From a bacterium (GTDB lineage Bacteria > Bacillota_I > Bacilli_A > RF39 > UBA660): 22,250 nt of DNA. Made by a program: the position numbers and the translations under genes. The DNA is taken from positions 1-22,250 of the forward strand of contig JAQXHT010000106.1 in the NCBI GenBank assembly GCA_029007415.1, written 5' to 3'. Shown piece after piece: positions 1-8,688 of this stretch (positions are counted from its first letter, which is position 1; each line of letters begins with the position of its first letter). The notes under the pieces are model-generated. The model was given only the letters and a program-made list of their open reading frames with translations, had not been told where the DNA came from and did not search any database.

Positions 1-2274
1 ACATTAATTAATATTCGTCCAGTAACAGCTGCAATGAAAGAATTCTTTGGTAGCAGTCAGTTATCACAATTTATGGATCAGACAAACCCAGTTGCAGAAC
101 TTACTAATAAAAGACGTTTATCTGCTTTAGGACCAGGTGGACTTTCTCGTGATAGAGCTGGTGTTGAAGTTCGTGACGTTAATGCTTCTCACTATGGTAG
201 AATTTGTCCGATTGAGTCACCAGAAGGACCAAACATTGGACTTATTACTTCACTTGCAAGTTATGCTAAGATTGATGAGTATGGTTTCATAATGACACCA
301 TATCGTAAAGTTGAAAATTGTAAAATAACAGATCAAGTTGATTATTTAACAGCTGATGAAGAACAAGACTATATAATTAGTCAATCAACAGTAAATACAG
401 ATGAAGATAACGTAATTATAGATAAACAAGTATCAGCAAGATTCCGTGATGAAAATATTCTTGCTAAACCAGAACAAGTTGATTATATTGATGTATCACC
501 TCAACAAGTTGTATCTGTAACAACAAGTTGTATTCCATTCCTAGAACATGATGATGCACATAGAGCTTTAATGGGTGCTAACATGCAACGTCAAGCAATG
601 CCACTTTTAAAAACAGAAGCTCCTTATATTGGAACTGGTGTTGAACATATTGCAGCTAAAGATTCAGGTGTTTGTGTCGTAGCAAAAGCTGATGGTATTG
701 TTTCTTATGTAGATGCTAAGAAGATAAAAGTTAAAACTAAAAATGGCGAAGATACGTATTACTTAGCTAACTTTGAATTAGCAAACTCAGGAATTTGTAA
801 TCATCAACGTCCAATTGTTCAAGTTGGTGAAGAAGTAGTTGGTGGAAAAACTATTATTGCTGATGGTAATAGTACTGATATGGGTGAGTTAGCTCTTGGT
901 AAAAACGTTACTGTAGCATTTATGACATTTAATGGTTACAACTATGAGGATGCTGTAATACTTAACGAAAACTTAGTAAAAGATGATAAATATACTTCCC
1001 TACACTTGGAAGATTATGAAATGCAATGTAGAGAAACAAAACTTGGACCAGAAGAAATTACTAGAGATATTCCAAATGTTAGTGAAGAAGCAAGAAGAAA
1101 CCTTGATGAGAATGGTATTGTTACTATTGGTACAGAAGTTAAAGAAGGAGATATTCTTGTTGGAAAAGTTACTCCAAAAGGAATGGCTGAATTAACTAGT
1201 GAAGAAAAACTATTACATGCTATCTTTGGTGAAAAAACTCGTGAAGTTCGTGATACTTCATTAAGAGTTCCGCATGGTGGTGATGGTATTGTTCACGATA
1301 TCAAGATTTATTCAAGAAAAGATAATGATGAATTACCTGCTGGTGTTTCTAAAGTAATTAGAGTATATATTATTCAAAAGAGAAAGATTCAAGTAGGAGA
1401 TAAGATGTCTGGTCGTCATGGTAATAAAGGTGTTATTTCTCTTATTCTTCCACAAGAAGATATGCCATATTTACCAGATGGACGTCCAGTTGATATCATG
1501 CTTAACCCACAAGGTGTTCCATCTCGTATGAACTTAGGACAAATTCTAGAATTACATATGGGAATGGCTGCTAAGAAATTAGGTGAGTATGTAGCAACTC
1601 CAGTATTTGACGGAGCACATATTTCTGATATTGAAGAAATGATGGAAGAAGCTGGAATGGACAAAGATGGAAAAACAGTTCTATATGATGGACGTTCTGG
1701 TGAACCTTTTGATAATCGTATTTCTGTAGGTATTATGTATATGATTAAATTACATCATATGGTTGATGATAAACTACATGCTAGAAGTACAGGACCTTAT
1801 TCATTAGTAACACAACAACCACTTGGAGGAAAAGCTCAATTTGGTGGTCAACGTTTCGGTGAAATGGAAGTTTGGGCATTATATGCTTATGGTGCTGCTT
1901 ATACATTACAAGAAATGATGACAGTAAAATCAGATGATGTAGTTGGTCGTGTTAGAGTATTTGAGTCAATCGTTAAAGGACAAGAAATTAACGAAGCAGG
2001 TATCCCAGAATCATTTAGAGTATTAATGAAAGAATTCCAAGCTTTAGGACTTGATATTTCAATTATAAATGATGAAGGAAAAGCTTTAGACTTAAAAGAA
2101 ATAGAAGAAGCTGAAGAAATAGCTGAGGCTGAAGAATTGGATAGAGCAACAAGAGAAGCACTTCAAGATAATACAAAAGATATGGTAAAAGAAATTAAAG
2201 AAGAAATTACTGAAGAAGATTTAGACGATAGTGATTTAATAGAGGGGGATGACGAAGATGATGGAAGTAAATAG
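1..2274 (+). CDS. rpoB: RNA polymerase beta subunit, 3' part (5' end outside window)
   Basis: This is the C-terminal 757 residues of the beta subunit of the transcribing core enzyme. The reading frame is open from base 1 (TLINIRPVTAAMKEFFGSS), so the gene is cut by the window edge and the ATG at 34 is internal. Visible landmarks are the rifampicin-pocket segment (SQLSQFMDQTNP, then KRRLSALGPGGLSRDR), SPEGPNIGLI, the GDKMSGRHGNKGV motif near the active site, and the C-terminal clamp-anchor region with GGKAQFGGQRFGEMEVWALYA. The tail is acidic and rich in Glu and Asp. The usual His of the THKRR motif is Asn here (codon AAT, 106-108); see findings. The 3' end overlaps the start of rpoC by 17 bases, so the two are translationally coupled. 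Identity is certain from the conserved motifs. Confidence 0.99.
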   Translation, partial: TLINIRPVTAAMKEFFGSSQLSQFMDQTNPVAELTNKRRLSALGPGGLSRDRAGVEVRDVNASHYGRICPIESPEGPNIGLITSLASYAKIDEYGFIMTPYRKVENCKITDQVDYLTADEEQDYIISQSTVNTDEDNVIIDKQVSARFRDENILAKPEQVDYIDVSPQQVVSVTTSCIPFLEHDDAHRALMGANMQRQAMPLLKTEAPYIGTGVEHIAAKDSGVCVVAKADGIVSYVDAKKIKVKTKNGEDTYYLANFELANSGICNHQRPIVQVGEEVVGGKTIIADGNSTDMGELALGKNVTVAFMTFNGYNYEDAVILNENLVKDDKYTSLHLEDYEMQCRETKLGPEEITRDIPNVSEEARRNLDENGIVTIGTEVKEGDILVGKVTPKGMAELTSEEKLLHAIFGEKTREVRDTSLRVPHGGDGIVHDIKIYSRKDNDELPAGVSKVIRVYIIQKRKIQVGDKMSGRHGNKGVISLILPQEDMPYLPDGRPVDIMLNPQGVPSRMNLGQILELHMGMAAKKLGEYVATPVFDGAHISDIEEMMEEAGMDKDGKTVLYDGRSGEPFDNRISVGIMYMIKLHHMVDDKLHARSTGPYSLVTQQPLGGKAQFGGQRFGEMEVWALYAYGAAYTLQEMMTVKSDDVVGRVRVFESIVKGQEINEAGIPESFRVLMKEFQALGLDISIINDEGKALDLKEIEEAEEIAEAEELDRATREALQDNTKDMVKEIKEEITEEDLDDSDLIEGDDEDDGSK

Positions 2275-5200
2275 ATTCGATGGAATTAAGATTGGTATTG
2301 CATCTCCAGAAAAGATAAGAGAATGGTCTCATGGTGAAGTTAAAAAACCAGAAACTATCAATTATCGTACTTTAAGACCAGAACGTGATGGACTTTTCTG
2401 TGAAAAGATTTTTGGACCTACTAAGGACTTTGAATGTGCTTGTGGAAAATATAAACGTGTTCGTTATAAAAATATTGTTTGTGATCGCTGTGGTGTAGAA
2501 GTTACCAAAGCTAAAGTAAGACGTGAGAGAATGGGACATATTGAACTTGCTAGTCCTGTTTCTCACATCTGGTTCTTTAAAGGTGTTCCATCTCGTATGG
2601 GCTTAGTACTTGATATGAGTCCAAGAGATTTGGAAGAAGTATTATACTTTGTTAGTTATGTTGTAATTGATAAGGGAAATGCTCCACTTGAAAATAAACA
2701 AACATTATCTGAGAAAGAATACCGTGCTTACTATGAAAAATATGGTAATGGTTTCAAAGTAGGTATGGGTGCTGAAGCTATTAAAGCTTTATTAAAGAAA
2801 GTAGACTTAGAACATGATATCAATGTAATTAATAAAGAACTTGAAACTGCTCAAGGACAAAAGAGAGTTCGTTTATTAAAGAGATTAGATGTTTTAAATG
2901 CCTTCTATCAATCAGGTCAAAAACCAGAATGGATGATTTTGGATTGTATTCCAGTTATACCACCTGAGTTACGTCCGATGATTCAATTAGATGGTGGAAG
3001 ATTTGCTACTAGTGATTTAAATGATTTATATCGTCGTGTTATTAACCGTAATAATCGTTTAAAGAAATTAATCGATTTAGGAGCTCCTGGAATCATCATT
3101 CAAAACGAAAAGAGAATGCTTCAAGAAGCAGTCGATGCTTTATTTGACAATGGTCGTCGTGGTAGAAGTGTTACAGGTGCTGGAAATCGTCCTTTGAAAT
3201 CACTTTCTAGTATGTTAAAAGGTAAACAAGGACGTTTCCGTCAGAACTTATTAGGTAAACGTGTTGACTATTCTGGACGTTCAGTTATCGTTGTTGGTCC
3301 ATCTCTAAAGATGTATCAATGTGGTATTCCAAAGGAAATGGCTTTAGAATTATTTAAACCACATGTTATCAATGGTTTAGTAAGTAGGGATATTGCTCAT
3401 AATATTAAGGCTGCTAAAAGATTGATTGAAAACCAAGACCCAGTAGTTTGGGACATTGTTGAAGATGTAATTAAAGAACATCCAGTTTTATTAAACCGTG
3501 CACCTACACTACACCGTTTAGGAATTCAAGCTTTCGAACCAGTTTTAGTTGGTGGTAAAGCAATCAGACTACATCCATTAGTATGTCCTGCTTTCAATGC
3601 TGACTTCGACGGTGACCAGATGGCTGTTCACGTACCATTATCAGAAGAAGCTCAAGCAGAAGCTAGACTATTAATGTTAGGTTCTAATAACATTCTTCAC
3701 CCAAAAAGTGGAGATCCAATTGTTACACCAAGCCAGGATATGGTTTTAGGCAACTACTATATTACAATGGAAAAATCAGGAGAAGATGGGGAAGGTCGTG
3801 TCTTCAAAGATTGTAATGAAGCTTTGATGGCTTATGAAAGACGTGAAATTACTCTTCATACTCGTATTGTTATTCCTGTAGATTCATTTAAATATAAATT
3901 ATTTACTGAGGCTCAAAAAGGTAAATATTTAGTAACTACTGCTGGTAAAATTAAATTCAATGAAATCTTACCTGATTCATTCCCTTATATTAATGAACCA
4001 ACAGATGAAAATATTCAAAATATTACTCCAAATAAGTATTTCTTGCCACAAGGAACTAATATTAAAGAAGAAATTAGTAAAATGGAATTAGTTAAACCAT
4101 TTGCTAAAGGAACCTTAGAAAAGATTATTGCTCAAGTGTTCAAACGTTATAAGACTACTGAAACTTCTGCAATGCTTGATAAAATGAAAGACTTAGGTTT
4201 CTATTATTCAACAATTGCAGGTATTACTGTTTCAATGTCAGACATTGCTACAAGTCGTCATAAACAAGAATTTGTTGATGAAGGACAAGCAATGGTTGAT
4301 AAAATTAACAAGCAATACTCTCGTGGTTTAATTACTGAAGAAGAACGTCATGAAAAAGTTATTGAAACTTGGTATGGTGTTAAAGATAAAGTTCAATCCG
4401 AACTTGAGGATATATCTAAAGAACAAATTGATAATCCAATCTTCATGATGATGCATTCTAAAGCTCGTGGTAACATTTCAAACTTTACACAGGTTGCTGG
4501 TATGCGTGGTTTAATGCAGAAACCAAATGGAGATCCAATTGAAATTCCCGTTCTTTCAAACTTTAAAGAAGGTCTTTCAGTATCTGAATTCTTCTTATCT
4601 ACTCACTCTGCTCGTAAGGGTGATGCCGATACAGCATTAAAGACTGCTGACTCTGGTTACTTAACACGTCGTCTTGTTGATGTCAGTCAAGATATGATTG
4701 TACGTGAAGAAGATTGTGGAACTGAACAAGGAGTTGTAGCTCATGCCTTTATTAATGAAAAAACAGGTTCAGTTATCGAGAGTCTAAAAGATCGTATTGT
4801 TGGTCGTTATGCTAGTAAGAAAGTAATAAATCCTAATACAAAAGAAGTAATAATTGATCGTAACGAATTTATTACTGAAGCTCTTGCTGATAAAGTAGTA
4901 GCAGCTGGAGTAGAATCAGTAGAAATCCGTACTATCTTAACTTGTAATACTGAAAAAGGTGTATGTCAAAAATGTTATGGTCGTAACTTGGCAACTGGTA
5001 ACCTAGTAGAAATTGGTGAAGCTATCGGTGTAATGGCAGCTCAATCTATTGGTGAACCAGGTACTCAGCTTACAATGCGTACATTCCATACTGGTGGTGT
5101 TGCCGGTGGAGAAGATATCACTCAAGGTCTTCCTCGTGTTCAAGAATTATTTGAAGCTAGAAATCCAAAAGGAAAAGCAACTATTGCAGAAATTGATGGT

Positions 5201-5890
5201 AAAGTTTCTAAGATTACTGAAGACCATGGTAAATTTAAAATTAGTATTACTAATAAATTAGAAACTAAAGAACATGTTTCTAATTATGGAGCTAAATTAG
5301 CAGTAGAAAAAGGACAAGAAGTTCACTGTGGTGATAAACTAACAGAAGGAGCTATAAGTCCAAAAGAATTATTAGCTGTAACAGATCCAATTACAACTCA
5401 AGAATACATCTTAAAAGAAGTTCAAAATACATATCGTTCTCAAGGTGTTGATATTTCTGATAAACATATCGAAGTAATTGCTCGTAGAATGATTAGTAAA
5501 ATTCGTATTGTTGATGGTGGAGATACTAAATTCTTACCTGGTAGTCTTGTTAACTTCCGTGAATTTACCGAAGGAAATAAAGAAATTATTATTAGAGGTA
5601 AGAAACCAGCTACTGGTCGTCCTATCCTTTTAGGAATTACCAAAGCATCTCTTGAAACTGATTCATTCTTATCAGCTGCATCATTCCAAGAAACAACTAG
5701 AATTTTAACTGATGCATCTATTCGTGGTAAAGTTGATAAACTAGAGGGTCTAAAGGAAAACGTTTTACTTGGTAAATTAATTCCTGCAGGTACTGGTTTA
5801 AAACATTATCGTGATGTATCTTACAACCTAGAAAGTGAATTAATGGATGATGAACCATTAGATCAATTAGAAGACGAGATTATGGAGTAG
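2258..5890 (+). CDS. rpoC: RNA polymerase beta' subunit
   Basis: Beta' subunit of about 1210 residues, complete and of normal Bacilli length. I chose the ATG at 2258 (MMEVNRFDGIKIG) because the Shine-Dalgarno GAGGGGG (2242-2248) lies 9 bases upstream. The ATG at 2249 is only one base from that site, and 2261 is also possible. Zinc ribbon 1 uses C60, C62, C75 and C78 (CACGKY, CDRCGVEV). The catalytic Mg-binding loop NADFDGDQ carries D449, D451 and D453. The second zinc site uses C820, C896, C903 and C906 (CGTEQG, CNTEKGVCQKC). The bridge-helix/trigger-loop segment (GVMAAQSIGEPGTQLTMRTF, GGVAGGEDITQGLPRVQELFEAR) is intact. A hairpin terminator overlaps the stop codon, so the rpoBC transcript probably ends here. 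Confidence 0.99.
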   Translation: MMEVNRFDGIKIGIASPEKIREWSHGEVKKPETINYRTLRPERDGLFCEKIFGPTKDFECACGKYKRVRYKNIVCDRCGVEVTKAKVRRERMGHIELASPVSHIWFFKGVPSRMGLVLDMSPRDLEEVLYFVSYVVIDKGNAPLENKQTLSEKEYRAYYEKYGNGFKVGMGAEAIKALLKKVDLEHDINVINKELETAQGQKRVRLLKRLDVLNAFYQSGQKPEWMILDCIPVIPPELRPMIQLDGGRFATSDLNDLYRRVINRNNRLKKLIDLGAPGIIIQNEKRMLQEAVDALFDNGRRGRSVTGAGNRPLKSLSSMLKGKQGRFRQNLLGKRVDYSGRSVIVVGPSLKMYQCGIPKEMALELFKPHVINGLVSRDIAHNIKAAKRLIENQDPVVWDIVEDVIKEHPVLLNRAPTLHRLGIQAFEPVLVGGKAIRLHPLVCPAFNADFDGDQMAVHVPLSEEAQAEARLLMLGSNNILHPKSGDPIVTPSQDMVLGNYYITMEKSGEDGEGRVFKDCNEALMAYERREITLHTRIVIPVDSFKYKLFTEAQKGKYLVTTAGKIKFNEILPDSFPYINEPTDENIQNITPNKYFLPQGTNIKEEISKMELVKPFAKGTLEKIIAQVFKRYKTTETSAMLDKMKDLGFYYSTIAGITVSMSDIATSRHKQEFVDEGQAMVDKINKQYSRGLITEEERHEKVIETWYGVKDKVQSELEDISKEQIDNPIFMMMHSKARGNISNFTQVAGMRGLMQKPNGDPIEIPVLSNFKEGLSVSEFFLSTHSARKGDADTALKTADSGYLTRRLVDVSQDMIVREEDCGTEQGVVAHAFINEKTGSVIESLKDRIVGRYASKKVINPNTKEVIIDRNEFITEALADKVVAAGVESVEIRTILTCNTEKGVCQKCYGRNLATGNLVEIGEAIGVMAAQSIGEPGTQLTMRTFHTGGVAGGEDITQGLPRVQELFEARNPKGKATIAEIDGKVSKITEDHGKFKISITNKLETKEHVSNYGAKLAVEKGQEVHCGDKLTEGAISPKELLAVTDPITTQEYILKEVQNTYRSQGVDISDKHIEVIARRMISKIRIVDGGDTKFLPGSLVNFREFTEGNKEIIIRGKKPATGRPILLGITKASLETDSFLSAASFQETTRILTDASIRGKVDKLEGLKENVLLGKLIPAGTGLKHYRDVSYNLESELMDDEPLDQLEDEIME

Positions 5891-5912
5891 TTTTTACTAC
5901 TCTTTTCTTTTT
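5885..5912 (+). terminator. Rho-independent terminator of rpoBC
   Basis: A perfect 7-bp stem, GAGTAGT (5885-5891) against ACTACTC (5896-5902), has a TTTT loop and is followed by TTTTCTTTTT. The stem includes the rpoC stop codon. It separates the polymerase operon from the deacetylase gene. Confidence 0.85.
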
Positions 5913-5922
5913 GTATGTTTTG

Positions 5923-5931
5923 TGTTATTCT
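5923..5931 (+). promoter_or_regulatory. Possible extended -10 promoter of the deacetylase gene
   Basis: TGTTATTCT fits an extended -10 element (TGn followed by a TATAAT-like hexamer). No good -35 is present: the position 17 bases upstream falls in the T-rich tract of the preceding terminator. The predicted transcript start would leave a leader of only about 15 bases, just enough for the ribosome site GAGG at 5941. Inferred from sequence only. Confidence 0.35.
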
Positions 5932-5953
5932 TTAGATGAAGAGGTAAATATTT

Positions 5954-6700
5954 ATGAAATATATTAAAATACTGGTATTATTAGGATTGGTTCTTTCATT
6001 TTCAGTCTTATTTCTATATAAAGACGAAAAAGTAGCTGTTTTAGGTTATCACTCTTTTAGTGAAAATGTAGAAGAAGATATGTTTATAATGCCGATAAGT
6101 GAGTTTGAAGAACAATTAAAGTACTTAAAGAAGCATAATTATACAACGTTAAGTTTAGATGAATTTTATGCTTATTATAAAGGAAAAAAGAAAATACCAA
6201 GAAAAAGTGTGTTAATAACGATGGATGATGGTTATCAATCTAATTATGACTTAGCTTTTCCATTATTAAAAAAATATAATATGAAAGCGACAGTTTTTTA
6301 TATAGGTTCTAACGTTACTGGTGAAAATAAAAACTATATGAATCAAGAAACATTAGCTAAAATAAAAACAGAATATCCTAATATAGATATAGCATCGCAT
6401 TCTTATGCACTTCACTATGATAAATCAATTGATAAAGGAACCAAATACATTAAAGATGATTTTGAAAAAATGAGCGAAGTAGTAAATACTAAGTATTTTG
6501 CTTATCCATATGGACATAATAATAAAGACATAATTAAGGTTTTAAAAGAAGAAAAGTATAAAATGGCTTTTACATTTGGACCAGGTAAGGAGCATAGAAA
6601 AGCAAACCGTAAAGATAATATCTATAAAATACCACGGCTTAATATAACAAATGGAATGCCATTATGGAAATTTTCTTTAAGACTAATTAGTCCCTATTAA
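5954..6700 (+). CDS. Membrane-anchored polysaccharide deacetylase (NodB domain)
   Basis: This 248-residue protein has an N-terminal hydrophobic segment (residues about 4-22, KILVLLGLVLSFSVLFLY) that should act as a signal anchor, placing the enzyme outside the membrane. The remainder is a NodB-homology domain of the carbohydrate esterase 4 family, which removes acetyl groups from N-acetylated sugars in cell-wall or surface polysaccharides. Visible motifs are TMDDGYQSN (motif 1, catalytic base and metal Asp), SHSYALH (motif 2, two metal-binding His) and FAYPYGHN (motif 3). Start ATG has GAGG 9 bases upstream. The true substrate (peptidoglycan or another glycan) cannot be read from the sequence. 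It is a single-gene unit between two terminators. Confidence 0.9.
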   Translation: MKYIKILVLLGLVLSFSVLFLYKDEKVAVLGYHSFSENVEEDMFIMPISEFEEQLKYLKKHNYTTLSLDEFYAYYKGKKKIPRKSVLITMDDGYQSNYDLAFPLLKKYNMKATVFYIGSNVTGENKNYMNQETLAKIKTEYPNIDIASHSYALHYDKSIDKGTKYIKDDFEKMSEVVNTKYFAYPYGHNNKDIIKVLKEEKYKMAFTFGPGKEHRKANRKDNIYKIPRLNITNGMPLWKFSLRLISPY

Positions 6701-6705
6701 AATGT

Positions 6706-6743
6706 GAAAAAGTGTCAATAGAAATTTTGATACCTTTTCTTTT
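6706..6743 (+). terminator. Probable terminator after the deacetylase gene
   Basis: GAAAAAGTGTC (6706-6716) pairs with GATACCTTTTC (6729-6739), with one A-C mismatch, one G-U pair and a 12-base loop, followed by TTTT. It lies just after the stop codon of the deacetylase. Confidence 0.6.
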
Positions 6744-6754
6744 GCAACAATATT

Positions 6755-6763
6755 TGTTAGAAT
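6755..6763 (+). promoter_or_regulatory. Possible extended -10 promoter for the HAD-pilin-gapA group
   Basis: TGTTAGAAT is a good extended -10 element about 25 bases before the ATG at 6789. The region 17 bases upstream is T-rich (TTTTCT), with no canonical -35. Same architecture as the pgk promoter. Confidence 0.4.
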
Positions 6764-6788
6764 AAAAGAAGAATAAGAGGGTGTTAAT

Positions 6789-7391
6789 ATGCGTATAGGT
6801 GTAGATGTAGATGGAGTTTTAAATGATGTAGCCGAATGGCATTTTGCTTATGGCTCTAAATTTTGTGTAGAACATAATATTAATCGTGGTTTTAACCCAA
6901 CAGGTTATTATATGGAAGAACAATTCTATTTTACTGCTGAAGAAAATAAAGAATTCTGGAGACAATATATTTTTGATTTACTATTGGCTATTCCTCCACG
7001 TCCTTTTGCTACAGAGGTAATACATAGATTAAGACAAGATGGACATGAGATATTTATTTTAACGGCAAGAGATAATCAATATTTAACTAATCAATATAAC
7101 GGAATGAGTGATTTTTACGTAAAACATTGGTTAAACAAATATAATATTGAATACGATGGAATAATAACAGGTACTACTAATAAAAAAGAAAAGTGTATAA
7201 ATGGACGCTTTGATTTAATGGTAGAAGATAAAAAAACTAATGTTGATATGATTAGCAAAATTATACCTGTTTTCGTTTTTGATGCTCCTTATAATCAAAC
7301 TTGTAGTGGTACTAACGTAATACGAGTTTATTCTTGGTATCAAGTATATCAAGAAATAACAGAAAAATTTGCTCCAGTTGAAATAATTTAG
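6789..7391 (+). CDS. HAD-family 5'(3')-deoxyribonucleotidase-like phosphatase
   Basis: A 200-residue HAD-superfamily phosphatase resembling the 5'(3')-deoxyribonucleotidase/YqfW group, which removes phosphate from (deoxy)nucleoside monophosphates. Motif I is DVDGVLND at residues 5-12 (nucleophile D5, acid/base D7). Motif II is ILTAR near residues 94-98. Motif III Lys probably lies in TNKKEKC, and motif IV is MVEDKKTNV. No signal peptide, so cytoplasmic. The start ATG is preceded by GAGGGTG. The next small gene begins 10 bases after the stop, and gapA follows, so this is probably the first gene of a three-gene unit. The exact substrate is inferred from the family only. Confidence 0.85.
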   Translation: MRIGVDVDGVLNDVAEWHFAYGSKFCVEHNINRGFNPTGYYMEEQFYFTAEENKEFWRQYIFDLLLAIPPRPFATEVIHRLRQDGHEIFILTARDNQYLTNQYNGMSDFYVKHWLNKYNIEYDGIITGTTNKKEKCINGRFDLMVEDKKTNVDMISKIIPVFVFDAPYNQTCSGTNVIRVYSWYQVYQEITEKFAPVEII

Positions 7392-7401
7392 GAGGTTTCA
7401 A

Positions 7402-7566
7402 ATGAAATTAAATAATAAAGGATTTGGAATGGGAACTTTAATTTTCTTTATTTGTTTATTCTTTGTGATACTAATTGCAGTTACTTATGTGGCTTATACT
7501 AATGGAATAGATAAAAAAGATGAAAATAGAGTTGTACCAGAAATAAAAGAACAAGTTAATGACTAA
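7402..7566 (+). CDS. 54-residue pilin-like single-pass membrane peptide
   Basis: A short gene with a strong ribosome site (GGAGG, 7391-7395, 6 bases before ATG). The product starts MKLNNKGFGMG and runs into a hydrophobic segment (about residues 11-32, including IFFICLFFVILIAVTYVAY), then a charged tail (KKDENR, EIKEQ). The NNKGF start followed by a membrane helix resembles the N-terminus of type IV prepilins, where cleavage falls after the Gly. However, the Glu usually found at +5 is missing and there is no globular pilin domain. It sits between the HAD phosphatase and gapA with no promoter in the gaps. The function is not recognised. It could be a small pseudopilin or simply a small membrane protein. 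Confidence 0.75.
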   Translation: MKLNNKGFGMGTLIFFICLFFVILIAVTYVAYTNGIDKKDENRVVPEIKEQVND

Positions 7567-7610
7567 AAAAAGAAATTTAGTAGACATTAATAGTAGAAAG
7601 GAAAATGAAA

Positions 7611-8612
7611 ATGAGAGTAGCAATTAATGGTTTTGGAAGAATAGGAAGACTTATATTTAGAATAATGGATCAAGATAGTGACTTTGAAATAGTTGCTATT
7701 AATGATTTAACAGATGCTGAACAATTAGCTTACTTACTAAAATATGATACAGCGCATCGTCCTTATCGAAAAGAAGAAATCACATTTGAGGGAGATATGC
7801 TAGTAGTTGGTGATAAAAAAATTAAAGTACTTAGTGAGAAAGACCCATCATTATTACCTTGGAAGGAATTAAATGTTGATTTAGTTTATGAATGTACAGG
7901 ATTATTTACATCAGAAGAAAAAGCAAATGCTCATATAGAAGCAGGAGCTAAAAAAGTAGTTATTTCTGCTCCAGCTAAAGGAAATGTAAAAACAGTTGTT
8001 TATAATGTAAATAATGATATCTTAACTAAAGAAGATAAAATAATATCAGCAGCAAGTTGTACTACTAACTGTTTAGCACCAGTATTGAATGTTATTGAAA
8101 AAGAATTTGGAATAGAAAGTGGTTATATGACAACAGTTCATGCTTATACTAATGATCAGGCGAATTTAGATGTTGCTCATAAAAAAGGTATTTATGCAAG
8201 ACGTGGTCGTGCTAGTGCTGCTAATATAGTTCCAACTAGTACGGGGGCAGCTAGTGCAATAGGAAAAGTAATTCCTTCTCTTGATGGTAAATTATCTGGT
8301 ATGGCGATGCGTGTTCCTGTGATAACTGGTTCAGTTGTTGATTTAGTTTTGAAATTAAAAAAAGAAGTTACAAAAGAAGAAATTAATGAAGTATTAAAAA
8401 ATAATCAAAACGAAACTTTAGGTTATACGACTGACCCAATTGTTTCAAGCGATGTAATTGGAATGAGTTATGGTTCCTTAGTAGATGGTTTATTAACTTC
8501 TGTCAATAAAACTGAAGATGGTGAACTAGTTAAAATAATTGCTTGGTACGATAATGAGATGAGTTATTCATATCAAATGGTTAGATGTGCTAAATATTTC
8601 TTAAGTTTATAA
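7611..8612 (+). CDS. gapA: Glyceraldehyde-3-phosphate dehydrogenase (NAD-type)
   Basis: Phosphorylating GAPDH of 333 residues: converts glyceraldehyde 3-phosphate, NAD and phosphate to 1,3-bisphosphoglycerate in glycolysis. The Rossmann motif INGFGRIGR lies at residues 5-13, and D32 after the second strand favours NAD over NADP. The catalytic Cys is C150 in SCTTNC with H177 (VHAYTNDQ). Substrate and tetramer loops (RRGRAAS-type, seen as RRGRASAANIVPT) are intact. I chose ATG 7611 over 7605 because AAAGGA (7597-7602) is 8 bases away from it and only 2 from the upstream ATG, and the Rossmann start then matches the family. A strong terminator follows and pgk has its own promoter, so this gene is probably transcribed with the two upstream genes. 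Confidence 0.97.
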   Translation: MRVAINGFGRIGRLIFRIMDQDSDFEIVAINDLTDAEQLAYLLKYDTAHRPYRKEEITFEGDMLVVGDKKIKVLSEKDPSLLPWKELNVDLVYECTGLFTSEEKANAHIEAGAKKVVISAPAKGNVKTVVYNVNNDILTKEDKIISAASCTTNCLAPVLNVIEKEFGIESGYMTTVHAYTNDQANLDVAHKKGIYARRGRASAANIVPTSTGAASAIGKVIPSLDGKLSGMAMRVPVITGSVVDLVLKLKKEVTKEEINEVLKNNQNETLGYTTDPIVSSDVIGMSYGSLVDGLLTSVNKTEDGELVKIIAWYDNEMSYSYQMVRCAKYFLSL

Positions 8613-8618
8613 TTTTTT

Positions 8619-8644
8619 AAGAAAAGCTGGTCTTTTCTTTTTTT
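8619..8644 (+). terminator. Rho-independent terminator of gapA
   Basis: Perfect 8-bp stem, AAGAAAAG (8619-8626) with CTTTTCTT (8632-8639), loop CTGGT, followed by an unbroken run of T to 8644. It begins 7 bases after the gapA stop. Confidence 0.85.
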
Positions 8645-8657
8645 CTTGTTTAAAAAA

Positions 8658-8666
8658 TGTTATACT
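8658..8666 (+). promoter_or_regulatory. Extended -10 promoter of the pgk operon
   Basis: TGTTATACT (8658-8666) is a near-consensus extended -10 element, about 23 bases before the pgk ATG. The place of the -35 hexamer lies in the T run of the gapA terminator, so the promoter seems to rely on the TG extension. Confidence 0.5.
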
Positions 8667-8688
8667 GTCCTTAGGGTGAGTTGGCAAT

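Noticed and set aside
1416..1664. Minus-strand open frames within rpoB, rpoC, spo0A and the polymerase gene
   Set aside because: They are antisense to well-conserved coding DNA, lack ribosome sites and encode nothing recognisable.
2249..2257. Upstream ATG at 2249 as the rpoC start
   Set aside because: It lies one base from the Shine-Dalgarno; the ATG at 2258 has normal spacing and matches the usual beta' N-terminus.
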